Shown here: positions 15,552 to 24,479 of the stretch, piece after piece | Layout of the letters: each line of letters opens with the position of its first letter | How positions within the stretch are numbered: position 1 is the first letter of the stretch | Assembly: GCA_000803105.1 (NCBI GenBank) | Contig: JTDA01000001.1 | Span: forward strand, 310,001 to 374,000 | DNA length: 64,000 nucleotides | DNA from: Coprobacter secundus | Lineage (GTDB): Bacteria; Bacteroidota; Bacteroidia; Bacteroidales; Coprobacteraceae | Reading direction: 5' to 3' | Notes under the pieces: model-generated | Databases searched by the model: none | Told to the model about the DNA's origin: nothing | What the model saw: only the letters and a program-made list of their open reading frames with translations | Position numbers and translations under genes: made by a program

Positions 15552-17582
15552 TTATTGTAATATCCATTCTACAGTATCAGAATACTCTTTCTTTTTATCT
15601 ACAGATTTTACCTCTATACGATTCGCCCCGGGTATCAGGCTCATATTCTCCCAACGCACAGTAGCCCATTTATCTGCCTTGGCCTTTCCCATATATTGCC
15701 CGTTTACCCATAAGGAAGCTTCCGGCAAATTGGTAAACACCATAATATCAACCTGAGGGTTCACTCTGTTTTTACAACGCCGTTCGGCAATATATACAAA
15801 TTTATTGTCTTTATCCCAGTTTGCCTTATAATAATAAAAAGCATCTTTCTTCACTTTCCGGTCAAAAGTAACCAGTCCCTTATCATTTATACCAGGGCGG
15901 TCTCCTTCTGTCCTGTGCGCGGCTCCGAAATCGAAAAATGCCCAGATAAAAGAGCCCCAGATAAATGGCCGTTCACTGATTTGTCCCCAGCTCTTCATAT
16001 GATAATACGTCTGCCAATTCTCCGGATGCCACCAGCCGGTAGGGACTACTTTCTTCAAAGAATCCTGCTGGTGATAAATGCTTGCTCCGGCCCCGTACTC
16101 GCTAATGCCGATTTTCAGTTGAGGATATGCAGCATGAACCTTGTCAGCCCATGCTCCAAGGTCATCCGGATTACCTCCGTACCAGCCGAAGTACTTATTC
16201 CAACAAATGGCATCGGTAACTCTGTTCAATTCATTATCATCGTTCAAATTGGATGCAGAAGTTATGATTCGTGTAGGGTCTTCCTTATGTGCCAGTTCAT
16301 TCAGCTCCCGCACATATTCCAACGGGTTATCTGCCGGAGTTTTCAACTCATTGAACAATCCCCAAAAACAGATAGAGGGGTGGTTGTAATGCTGGCGGAT
16401 AAGCTCGATAAGCTGTTCCTTCCCATTCTGACGAAAAAACGAAGTATTTACAAATCCTTGGTCTTGATAGCCTCCCGGTCCGACAAACGGTATTTCGGCC
16501 CACACGACCAGCCCATACTTATCCATCAAATCATATATCATAGTCGCCTGAGGATAATGCGCCAGACGTATGGCATTGGCCCCGACTTCGGCAATCAGCG
16601 CAGCATCTTCGATATGATGTTCGGGACGCAAGGCATTTCCCACTTCGATTCTATCCTGATGACGGCATACACCATGCAACCGCAATGGCTGGCCGTTCAA
16701 CGAGAACCCCCTGTCTGCATCTAATTCAAAAAAGCGTACCCCCAAAGGCTGCTCCACTTTATCTAATATTCTATCGCCCTTCGACAAGGTAACTTCAACC
16801 CGATACATAAACGGATCTTGTCTACCATTCCATAAATGCGGAGTACCTATTGTTATCGGAACATCGACATACATCACTTTTGAAGGTTTGACTTCGACCG
16901 GTTGTACCGCTTCCTTTACCACCTTTTCCCCATCGTAAACCCGTACATTCAAGTTTACATTATCCACAGCCAATCCCGAGACCGCTATCCGGGCCTTGAC
17001 ATCGGCCCTTTGGGGAGATACACTCTCTTGTATCAGATATACTCCCGGAGAAGCATAATCCAAAGGCGATATGCAAGTCTCCTCCGTCACCAACAAATGT
17101 ACATCCCGATATATTCCTCCATAAAAATTAAAATCACCGACCAAAGGCATGACATCAAGATGCAAAGCATTACTTACACTCACCTGCAACTGATTGTCCT
17201 TACCATATTCTATCCAATCGGTTATTTCAAATACAAAAGCTCCATATCCTCCCCGATGTTCCCCGATATGCCGCTGATTGATAAATACGTCAGTCACCGT
17301 ATTAGCCCCTTCGAATCGCAAAAAAAGCCGTTTGCCTTTCCATCCTTCAGGGATTTTCAGCACACGTGTATAATTTGCTGTCCCCCGATAATAATCGGGA
17401 ATCCCCGCCAAAGCATCTTTTGCATTCCATGTATGAGGCAAATCCACTCGACGCTCCGATTTATGAGATACCTGATGTGCAAAACGAAACATCCAATTAT
17501 CATTTATCAGAACATCCCTCCGTACAGCTTGAGACGTAAACGTGATTAAAATAAAAAAAATAAATAATTTAATGGTCTTCAT
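15552..17582 (-). CDS. Glycoside hydrolase family 2, beta-galactosidase-like, secreted
   Basis: This 676-residue protein has an N-terminal signal peptide (KTIKLFIFFILITFTSQA, no lipobox). A jelly-roll sugar-binding domain (about 30-190), an immunoglobulin-like domain (about 195-300) and a TIM barrel (about 300-590) follow. The GH2 acid/base is E412 in WGLFNELK and the nucleophile is E495 in IGISEYGAG. It is periplasmic or secreted. The activity is probably beta-galactosidase or beta-glucuronidase; the exact sugar cannot be read. The start at 17582 rather than 17612 is chosen because it places the signal peptide at the N terminus. It is not part of the large PUL further on and has its own promoter element. 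Confidence 0.85.
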   Translation of the reverse strand: MKTIKLFIFFILITFTSQAVRRDVLINDNWMFRFAHQVSHKSERRVDLPHTWNAKDALAGIPDYYRGTANYTRVLKIPEGWKGKRLFLRFEGANTVTDVFINQRHIGEHRGGYGAFVFEITDWIEYGKDNQLQVSVSNALHLDVMPLVGDFNFYGGIYRDVHLLVTEETCISPLDYASPGVYLIQESVSPQRADVKARIAVSGLAVDNVNLNVRVYDGEKVVKEAVQPVEVKPSKVMYVDVPITIGTPHLWNGRQDPFMYRVEVTLSKGDRILDKVEQPLGVRFFELDADRGFSLNGQPLRLHGVCRHQDRIEVGNALRPEHHIEDAALIAEVGANAIRLAHYPQATMIYDLMDKYGLVVWAEIPFVGPGGYQDQGFVNTSFFRQNGKEQLIELIRQHYNHPSICFWGLFNELKTPADNPLEYVRELNELAHKEDPTRIITSASNLNDDNELNRVTDAICWNKYFGWYGGNPDDLGAWADKVHAAYPQLKIGISEYGAGASIYHQQDSLKKVVPTGWWHPENWQTYYHMKSWGQISERPFIWGSFIWAFFDFGAAHRTEGDRPGINDKGLVTFDRKVKKDAFYYYKANWDKDNKFVYIAERRCKNRVNPQVDIMVFTNLPEASLWVNGQYMGKAKADKWATVRWENMSLIPGANRIEVKSVDKKKEYSDTVEWILQ

Positions 17583-17609
17583 GTCTACCGATTTAAAGAA
17601 ATATCTTGC

Positions 17610-17617
17610 CAAAAATA
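17610..17617 (-). promoter_or_regulatory. Promoter -7 element of the GH2 gene
   Basis: On the minus strand TATTTTTG matches TAnnTTTG, about 28 bp before the chosen GH2 start. No well-spaced TTTG was found. Confidence 0.5.
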
Positions 17618-17680
17618 CAGATTATATGGTTACAAAAGAACCCCAAATCGTCCAAATACAACCTTCAATAATCCAAAATC

Positions 17681-17720
17681 AAAAAAGCGGTGCAAAACCA
17701 CATTTTCCGCGCCGCTTTTT
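17681..17720 (-). terminator. Intrinsic terminator after the S4 protein gene
   Basis: On the minus strand AAAAAGCGGCGC (17720-17709) pairs with GCACCGCTTTTTT (17693-17681), with one mismatch and a 15-nt loop, ending in six T. It closes the operon that starts with the DUF6089 gene. Confidence 0.75.
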
Positions 17721-17759
17721 CTTCACTTGCTATCCTCAAAAATTCCGTTATATAAAGGA

Positions 17760-18191
17760 TTACTTACGGTCCTTACCTCCTTTTTTTGAGGAACCCTTAT
17801 ATCCTGTTTGTCTTTTTTTACCAGATAAACAGGTTTTCGATGCTTCATCGTTATCATCCTTAACCCTATGCCTCCTCATATTTCTGATGCCTCCCCGAGT
17901 TCCACGTAGAGAACTCCTCGACAAGTAATCGACAGGTTCCCGCTGCGAACGGTTGAGTTTGGCTTTTTTCTTATGTAACAGAACCTCTTCATCTTCTACG
18001 TTGACCTTTTCCGGCAAGCGGATAATCTGCCCGTCTATTTTGACCTTATCGGTACGAGCGACTTTCGTGCCCATTTCCGCCCTTATTCCATTTACCGTCA
18101 CCCGCTCGTCTGCAATCAACTTATCTGCCTCCCGGCGAGAGCAAAAACCGGTCTCACTGATATATTTGTTTATGCGTATCAATTCTTCCAT
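17760..18191 (-). CDS. Stand-alone S4 RNA-binding protein (RluF-like N-terminal domain without catalytic domain)
   Basis: This 143-residue protein has an N-terminal S4 domain (about 4-60) with RINKYISETGFCSRREADKLI and ERVTVNGI, very similar to the S4 domain of the 23S rRNA pseudouridine synthases RluB/RluF. The pseudouridine synthase domain that normally follows is absent. It is replaced by a basic, low-complexity tail rich in Arg, Lys, Ser and Gly, likely disordered and RNA binding. It is 20 bp downstream of murI. No frame remnant of the catalytic domain is visible behind the stop, and an intrinsic terminator follows. It may be a conserved short form rather than a decay product. Confidence 0.8.
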   Translation of the reverse strand: MEELIRINKYISETGFCSRREADKLIADERVTVNGIRAEMGTKVARTDKVKIDGQIIRLPEKVNVEDEEVLLHKKKAKLNRSQREPVDYLSRSSLRGTRGGIRNMRRHRVKDDNDEASKTCLSGKKRQTGYKGSSKKGGKDRK

Positions 18192-18211
18192 ATTCTTCTA
18201 TTCAAATTAAT

Positions 18212-19051
18212 TTACCCCAATGTTATATGTCTTACATCGAGCTTTTCATGTAAAAACAATGAAGCTGCATCTATAAATTTTGCTTCCGATTCCGTCGTAT
18301 AGAAACGGCATGTTCCTTGTTTCGTACAGCGCTCGTCCATCTCAGGATGCCTCTTAAAATAATCTGACAAACTGCGGGCAACCCATTCTCCCTGTGCCAC
18401 AGCCTGTACTCCCAACGGCAGATATTTCTTTATTTTCTCCAATAATATCGGATAGTGGGTACATCCCAGAATAACAGTATCAATTTGAGAACACCGGTTC
18501 ATCAACCGGTCGATATAAAGCTTCACAAAATAATCTGCTCCGGGCGAATTATGTTCGTTATTCTCTATCAAAGGGACCCACATAGGGCAAGGCTCGCTAT
18601 ATACTTCTATATCGGGATACAGTTTTTTTATTTCCAATGGGTATGACTCAGATTGTATTGTCCCCAACGTCCCCAAAACGCCTATTTTACGGGTCTTTGT
18701 CATATCCCCGATTACTTCCACGGTAGGGCGGATAACTCCCAAGACTCTCCTGTCAAAGGCCAATACCGGTAAGTCATTCTGCTGTATAGACCGCAAAGCT
18801 TTTGCCGAAGCCGTATTACAAGCAAGAATTACCAATGGACACCCTTCTTCAAATAAGCGAACAACTGCTTCTAACGTAAATTTATATACAATCTCGAACG
18901 AGCGTGTACCATAGGGAGCACGGGCATTATCTCCCAAATAGATATAATCGTACTGAGGCATTGCCCGACGAATTTCGTCAAGAATCGTGAGCCCACCATA
19001 GCCGGAGTCAAACACCCCTATCGGCCCATGTATCCCAGGTAACAAATCCAT
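18212..19051 (-). CDS. murI: Glutamate racemase
   Basis: This 279-residue cytoplasmic enzyme makes D-glutamate for peptidoglycan. The family motifs are GVFDSGYGGLTIL near the N terminus, the first catalytic cysteine C78 in ILACNTASA and the second, C197, in ILGCTHYPIL. It follows the two OmpH-like genes in the cell-envelope operon. Confidence 0.97.
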   Translation of the reverse strand: MDLLPGIHGPIGVFDSGYGGLTILDEIRRAMPQYDYIYLGDNARAPYGTRSFEIVYKFTLEAVVRLFEEGCPLVILACNTASAKALRSIQQNDLPVLAFDRRVLGVIRPTVEVIGDMTKTRKIGVLGTLGTIQSESYPLEIKKLYPDIEVYSEPCPMWVPLIENNEHNSPGADYFVKLYIDRLMNRCSQIDTVILGCTHYPILLEKIKKYLPLGVQAVAQGEWVARSLSDYFKRHPEMDERCTKQGTCRFYTTESEAKFIDAASLFLHEKLDVRHITLG

Positions 19052-19143
19052 TGATAATATATAATTTTATATCCGTAAACAGAAAAGGATGATAAATATC
19101 GATTATCATCCTTCATCCGTCATATAGAGTTCTTATTCTATTT

Positions 19144-19650
19144 TTACTTCAACCCCAATTTTGTCTTGACGGCTGCCGTCACATCTTCACTGGGTGCTCC
19201 GTGATACAATATAACAGGCATCGGAGAAGCCAAATCGAAAATATAAGTAAATTTCTGTTCTGTACCTACCGACTTGATAGCATCAGTCAGCTTCTTTTCG
19301 ATTGGAGCAAAAAGCTGTTGCTGCTGTTTTTCAATATCACCTTGAGCTACTTCCTGAAAATTCTGAATCCGTTGCTGCAATTCTTGTACTTCTTGCATAC
19401 GACGAGCCTTTATATTTTCAGGAAGAGAATCCTGCGCCATAAATTCTTTGTATTTTTTATTAAATTCTTCGCGCATTTTCACAAATTCATCTTCATATTT
19501 CTTTGCCAAATCCTGCAATGTCTTTTCTGCTGTGGCTTTTTCAGGCATTAAAGCAAATACTTCTTGAGTATTTATGGTTCCGAATTTGTACTGTGCAAAT
19601 ACACTCAATGGCATTGCACACAATAAAACAATAACTAATTTTTTAAACAT
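19144..19650 (-). CDS. OmpH/Skp-family periplasmic chaperone (second copy)
   Basis: This 168-residue secreted protein has a signal peptide ending LSVFAQ and a body dominated by a long coiled coil (about 40-125) rich in Lys, Glu and Gln. That is the tentacle region of Skp, which holds unfolded outer-membrane proteins on their way to BamA. The frame extends upstream to 19689, but the start at 19650 gives a proper signal peptide. It is a diverged tandem paralogue of the gene at 19712-20227. Confidence 0.88.
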   Translation of the reverse strand: MFKKLVIVLLCAMPLSVFAQYKFGTINTQEVFALMPEKATAEKTLQDLAKKYEDEFVKMREEFNKKYKEFMAQDSLPENIKARRMQEVQELQQRIQNFQEVAQGDIEKQQQQLFAPIEKKLTDAIKSVGTEQKFTYIFDLASPMPVILYHGAPSEDVTAAVKTKLGLK

Positions 19651-19711
19651 AATATCAATTTTAATTTTCTTATTTTTCCAGTTTATCAATTAATGTCACA
19701 AAAATAAGCAT

Positions 19712-20227
19712 TTATTTTGAATATCCTAATTTTGTAAGCACTTCATTACTAATATCGATTCTCGGAGAGGCAAATATTATACTGGCATCCGAAGCCCTGT
19801 CAATAACCATCTGGTATCCTTTCTCTTCAGAAATCTTTTTTACAGCATTGTATATATCATCTTGTATCGGTTGCATCAGGCTTTCTCTTTTCTTATACAA
19901 CTCGCCCTCCGGCCCGAAATATTTCCGACGTAGCTCGGCCACTTCTTTTTCTTTGGCCACGACCTCTTCTTCCTTCTTCGACTGCTGTTCTTTGGAGAGA
20001 TAAACCTGCTCAGACTTATAGTTATTGAACAATGTTTCAGCCTCTTTCGCTTTTGTCTCTATTTCCCGTTGCCAACGGGTCGACACCTGCTTCAATTGCT
20101 CATTTGCCATTTCATAAGCCGGTATACTCTTCAATATATATTCCATATCGATCAATGCAAACTTTTGAGCGCTACCTGTCACCGCCAATGAGCAGAACAC
20201 AGCCAAGATCATAATCGCTTTCTTCAT
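19712..20227 (-). CDS. OmpH/Skp-family periplasmic chaperone (first copy)
   Basis: This 171-residue secreted protein has a signal peptide (KKAIMILAVFCSLAVTGSAQ), the opening KFALIDMEYILKSIPAY typical of OmpH, and a long coiled coil (about 40-125). It follows bamA, the usual bacterial arrangement, and very likely delivers outer-membrane proteins to the BAM complex. Tandem OmpH copies are common in Bacteroidota. Confidence 0.9.
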   Translation of the reverse strand: MKKAIMILAVFCSLAVTGSAQKFALIDMEYILKSIPAYEMANEQLKQVSTRWQREIETKAKEAETLFNNYKSEQVYLSKEQQSKKEEEVVAKEKEVAELRRKYFGPEGELYKKRESLMQPIQDDIYNAVKKISEEKGYQMVIDRASDASIIFASPRIDISNEVLTKLGYSK

Positions 20228-20326
20228 AACTATTCTGTTTTTAATTCGTGAATAATAATAACAATGTACAGTATTAGACTGTTTTCATCGCCATTGGTTT
20301 ATTTTCAGGAATAAATCGATTTCGGT

Positions 20327-22981
20327 TTAGAACTCTTGTCCAAGGATAAAGTGTATCTGACTGCCACCTCGTTTGTTAAATACTTTATCGAAACCATACG
20401 CCCAGTCGATACCCATCATACCTATCATCGGTAAGAATATACGTACACCGACTCCTGCCGAACGCTTCAACTGGAACGGGTTAAAGTCTTTCACATCCAC
20501 CCACGCATTACCGGCCTCTGCAAATGTCAGAGCATATATCGTAGACGATGGCTGCAACAATATAGGGAAGTGCAGCTCGATACCCATACGAGTATAAGCA
20601 TACGCATCATACCCCCACGGAGTCAACGAACCGTTCTCATATCCTCTCAATCCGATAGTTTCGGTAGCATAGTTGCTACTGTATCCCGACATACCGTCAC
20701 CTCCCATATAATAGGTCTCGAAAGGAGATTTTTTATATTTATTATAAGAACCCAGAATACCAAATTCGGCACGCGTCATCAACACCAGTGTATGCTGGTT
20801 TTCTACCGGAGTAAGCGGAGTATATGTCTTGGCTTTAAACTTCCACTTATGATATTCTATCCACTTGTACATTTTCTCACGTCCCTGCTCGGTACTGGTA
20901 TCGAGGTTCTTATAGTCTACCTTATTGAACAAAGAATAGGGGGGGGTAAGCTGTACCGACAGAGAGAACTGGGAACCTCGCCGAGTATAGATAGGGTTAT
21001 CGATTGAGTTACGGCTAAGGGTCAATCCCAATGATATACTGTGAGAATGTCCGTTTTGCAAGAAATACAGATACTGCCAGTCTTTCAACATATATAGCTG
21101 ATAATTCAGGTCTACCGTAAAGTTAAAGTAGTCGTCGGGCCAACTCAATCGTTTACCGAATCCGACAGAGACTCCCAACATCTGCAATGATTTGCTCGGG
21201 TCTACAGCATAGCTGTAATCATAGTTGCCATAGCTACTGCCATATATACTGGGATTATAATACCCCAAACCGTATGGGTCAAGATAGTTATTATTCCAAT
21301 AATTAGAACTTATATCGGTCTGGCGGCTGTAATAAGCCGACACGGAGAAGGAATTCGGACGCTTACCGCCAAACCACGGGTCAAAGAACGAGAGACTGTA
21401 TGACTGGAAATATTTGGCATTGGTCTGTGCACTGATGGTCAATGTCTGCCCGTCTCCCTGAGGAATAATGCCCTTGTATGATTTCGGATTCAGGAAGTTC
21501 TTAACCGAAAAGTTTGTAAACTTCAAACTCAACTTACCGATAATACCGGTCTGACCCCAACCGGCAGAAAACTCTATCTGGTCATTAGCTTTCGATTGCA
21601 AGCCATACACCAGGTCTACCGTTCCATTCTCGGGATTCGGTTCAGGGCGTATATCCATTGTTTCCGGGTCAAAATGTCCGGTTTGTGCAATTTCACGGGC
21701 CGAACGCATAAGGTCCGATTTACTGAACAATTCACCCGGCTTAGTACGCAACTCACGACGAACCACATGCTCATACAAACGGTCATTACCTTTAATAATG
21801 ACTTTATTGATTCTGGCTTGTTCTCCTTCATAAATGCGCAGTTCCAAATCGATAGAATCATTTTCTACATTTACTTCTATCGGGTCGAGCTGGAAGAACA
21901 GATACCCGTTATCCATATACAGGTTGGCAACAGCGTCTTCATCGTCCTGTGTACGTTCTCTCAACAACTTTTGGTTATATACATCACCCGGTTTCATGCG
22001 CAGGATGGCGCTCAGATATTCTGATGGATACAACGTATTTCCCAACCAACGAATATCCCGGATATAATATTTCTTCCCTTCATCCACAGTAATAAATACA
22101 TCGACTTTCTTGTCGTCATATTTTGCTACACTGTCTTTTACGATAACAGCATCACGATATCCCAGTTCATTATATTTATCGATAATAAGGTCCAAATCGG
22201 CTTTGAAGTTTTCATTCACAAATTTCTTGGTTCTAAAGAGATTTACCAAACGACCTTTTTCGTTCGTTTTCTTCATTACCCGCTGCAATTTCTTATCAGT
22301 CAAGACCTGATTTCCATCAATATATATTTTATGAACTTTAATTTTTTCTTTCTTATCGATATTGATATCGACAATCACTTGATTTTCATGAGACAAGTCA
22401 TCTTTCTGCAAAATCTGCACATCGACATTATTGAAACCTTTCTCTTCGAAGTGTTTCTTTATCAACAATTTTGCACGGTCTATCAGGTTGGGCGTAATCT
22501 GATTTCCCTTTACCAATCCCAACTTAAGCTCAAGATCTTCCCGCTCCGATTTCTTTATTCCGTTATAATTGATTTGCGAAATACGGGGACGCTCTTTCAG
22601 GCTGATATTCAACCACGCTTTATCGCCATATATCTTGGTAACCTCAATAGCTACATCCGAAAACAACCCCTGTTTCCAGAAACGCTTTACAGCCCGGGTA
22701 ATATCATCTCCCGGAATTTCCATCGTTTCCCCCACAGTAAGCCCCGAAAAGCCTATCAAGACATAATCTTCATAATTTTTTACCCCCGATACCGTTATAC
22801 CGGCAATCTCATATTTCTTGGGTGTAGCGGTATAATGTATGGTAGGATTATATATCGTATCGGTTTTAGATTCTGTCGATGTCTGCGAAAATGCGGTCTG
22901 AACGACCGGGAAGAACATAGCCAACAATAATAAAAGGTATTTACGCATATTGTGTTGCATTGATTTTTCTCTAATTCTCAT
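20327..22981 (-). CDS. bamA: Outer-membrane protein assembly factor BamA
   Basis: This 884-residue outer-membrane protein folds and inserts beta-barrel proteins. After a signal peptide there is a series of POTRA domains (about 50-470, with repeated (K/R)I(N/H)K(V/I)x(I/V)xGN motifs) and a C-terminal 16-strand barrel (about 480-884) ending HFILGQEF with a terminal aromatic. The motif YSSNYATETIGLRGYENGS contains the conserved RGxE/RGyE-type loop. Its ATG overlaps the uppS stop codon (ATGA), indicating translational coupling and supporting the upstream start, although the signal peptide proper begins around residue 12. Confidence 0.96.
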   Translation of the reverse strand: MRIREKSMQHNMRKYLLLLLAMFFPVVQTAFSQTSTESKTDTIYNPTIHYTATPKKYEIAGITVSGVKNYEDYVLIGFSGLTVGETMEIPGDDITRAVKRFWKQGLFSDVAIEVTKIYGDKAWLNISLKERPRISQINYNGIKKSEREDLELKLGLVKGNQITPNLIDRAKLLIKKHFEEKGFNNVDVQILQKDDLSHENQVIVDINIDKKEKIKVHKIYIDGNQVLTDKKLQRVMKKTNEKGRLVNLFRTKKFVNENFKADLDLIIDKYNELGYRDAVIVKDSVAKYDDKKVDVFITVDEGKKYYIRDIRWLGNTLYPSEYLSAILRMKPGDVYNQKLLRERTQDDEDAVANLYMDNGYLFFQLDPIEVNVENDSIDLELRIYEGEQARINKVIIKGNDRLYEHVVRRELRTKPGELFSKSDLMRSAREIAQTGHFDPETMDIRPEPNPENGTVDLVYGLQSKANDQIEFSAGWGQTGIIGKLSLKFTNFSVKNFLNPKSYKGIIPQGDGQTLTISAQTNAKYFQSYSLSFFDPWFGGKRPNSFSVSAYYSRQTDISSNYWNNNYLDPYGLGYYNPSIYGSSYGNYDYSYAVDPSKSLQMLGVSVGFGKRLSWPDDYFNFTVDLNYQLYMLKDWQYLYFLQNGHSHSISLGLTLSRNSIDNPIYTRRGSQFSLSVQLTPPYSLFNKVDYKNLDTSTEQGREKMYKWIEYHKWKFKAKTYTPLTPVENQHTLVLMTRAEFGILGSYNKYKKSPFETYYMGGDGMSGYSSNYATETIGLRGYENGSLTPWGYDAYAYTRMGIELHFPILLQPSSTIYALTFAEAGNAWVDVKDFNPFQLKRSAGVGVRIFLPMIGMMGIDWAYGFDKVFNKRGGSQIHFILGQEF

Positions 22982-23721
22982 AGTTGTTCACTGATTTTAC
23001 CGAAACGTCTTTCCCGGTTTTGATAGTCACAAATGGCTTTATAAAAATTTTCTTTCCCGAAATCCGGCCAATATTCAGGCGTAAAATAAAGCTCGGCATA
23101 AGCAAGCTGCCACATCAAGAAATTACTGATACGCATCTCTCCTCCCGTCCGTATCAACAAATCGGGGTCAGGCATCATCGCTGTTGCCAAATGACTATCT
23201 ATTGTATTATCATTTATATCCTTTATATTCAATTTACCGTCCATAACCTCCTGTGCCATATTTTTTACCGCCTCGACCATTTCCCATTTGGTAGAATAGC
23301 TTAACGCAAGTACCAGCGTGAGGCCTGTATTTCCGGAGGTAACTTGTATGCACTGATCCAATTTGGCCTTAACGTCCGACGGCATACGAGATAAATCACC
23401 GATAGCCTGCAACCGTACATTATTCTCCATCAGTGTAGGCGTTTCATTCTCTATCGACATCACCATCAATGCCATCAAAGCATCCACTTCCTCATCGGGA
23501 CGCTTCCAGTTTTCAGTAGAAAAAGCATACAATGTCAGATATTCAATCCCTATTTCTACAGAGGCCTCGGTCACCATACGTACAGCCTCGGCACCATACT
23601 GATGCCCGTAAGTACGTTCCTTGTTCCTCTCCTTCGCCCAACGACCGTTGCCATCCATAATGATGGCGACATGGCGGGGCAAACGGGTTCTATCTATCTG
23701 TTCCTTAAATGACATAGTCAA
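22978..23721 (-). CDS. uppS: Undecaprenyl diphosphate synthase
   Basis: This 247-residue cis-prenyltransferase makes the C55 lipid carrier for peptidoglycan and surface polysaccharides. The N-terminal HVAIIMDGNGRWAKERN contains the catalytic Asp (D23), and DLLIRTGGEMRISNFLMWQ and ELYFTPEYWPDF are the other conserved blocks. It is between the DUF6089 gene (11 bp) and bamA (overlapping), so envelope lipid carrier and outer-membrane assembly genes are coupled. Confidence 0.97.
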   Translation of the reverse strand: MTMSFKEQIDRTRLPRHVAIIMDGNGRWAKERNKERTYGHQYGAEAVRMVTEASVEIGIEYLTLYAFSTENWKRPDEEVDALMALMVMSIENETPTLMENNVRLQAIGDLSRMPSDVKAKLDQCIQVTSGNTGLTLVLALSYSTKWEMVEAVKNMAQEVMDGKLNIKDINDNTIDSHLATAMMPDPDLLIRTGGEMRISNFLMWQLAYAELYFTPEYWPDFGKENFYKAICDYQNRERRFGKISEQL

Positions 23722-23732
23722 CAGGTTGTTTA

Positions 23733-24407
23733 TTACATATCATTATTACAAATTGCACGTTTCCGTCCGAAATCATACGTAACCGAAAACATGGTCAATG
23801 AATACCAGTCGGTATTTTTAAATGCAGAACTATCGATACCTACCGGATCGGACAACCGCCATCCGTCCAATTTATCTCCCAACGTTTTCCGCACCGAAAA
23901 CTCCAAACCAATATTCCAGCGGGGAGCGACTTTATATTTAAGCCCGAACCCCAAAGGTATGTTTACATTAAAATACCCATCGTCTTTTTTAGGCACCCAC
24001 GTAAATCCTATCCCTAATAAAAGATAGGGAGAAAAACGTTTTGTCCCCAAATACGAATACCCTATTCCATAATGGAAAAAATTAAATTCAGCCTGAGCTC
24101 CCAAATCGATGAGTTGCCGGCTAAAATTAAAATCTCCACCCGGAAAACGAGTATCAAAATCACGCGTATCACCCTTGATATGCGCTGTCGCCAAGTCAAA
24201 TTTTATGGCCCAGCGATAATTTATGGTCCGGCGCAACAATGCAGCGAATGCAGCCCCGGGCTTATGGAACAATGCGCTCTGATTGGCATCTCCCATATAA
24301 AATCCTATACCTAAGCCACCACCCGCTTCATATTTATAATCTTGAGCGGTAGCTGTAAGTATCAGCCCCATCATAATTCCCAGTATGAGTCCTATCCTCT
24401 TTCTCAT
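23733..24407 (-). CDS. DUF6089 outer-membrane beta-barrel protein
   Basis: This 224-residue protein has a signal peptide ending LILTATAQ followed by alternating hydrophobic strands, such as GGGLGIGFYMGD, LLLGIGFTWVP and TMFSVTYDFGRKR, that predict an 8-10 strand barrel. It matches the DUF6089 family that sits upstream of uppS and bamA in many Bacteroidota. Function is unknown; the conserved context suggests a role in outer-membrane biogenesis. Confidence 0.85.
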   Translation of the reverse strand: MRKRIGLILGIMMGLILTATAQDYKYEAGGGLGIGFYMGDANQSALFHKPGAAFAALLRRTINYRWAIKFDLATAHIKGDTRDFDTRFPGGDFNFSRQLIDLGAQAEFNFFHYGIGYSYLGTKRFSPYLLLGIGFTWVPKKDDGYFNVNIPLGFGLKYKVAPRWNIGLEFSVRKTLGDKLDGWRLSDPVGIDSSAFKNTDWYSLTMFSVTYDFGRKRAICNNDM

Positions 24408-24479
24408 AATGATATCTCTTTATAAGAAAAACGAATACGGCAACTGAAAATTATCTTTATGCTCCATTATTTTCCCACT

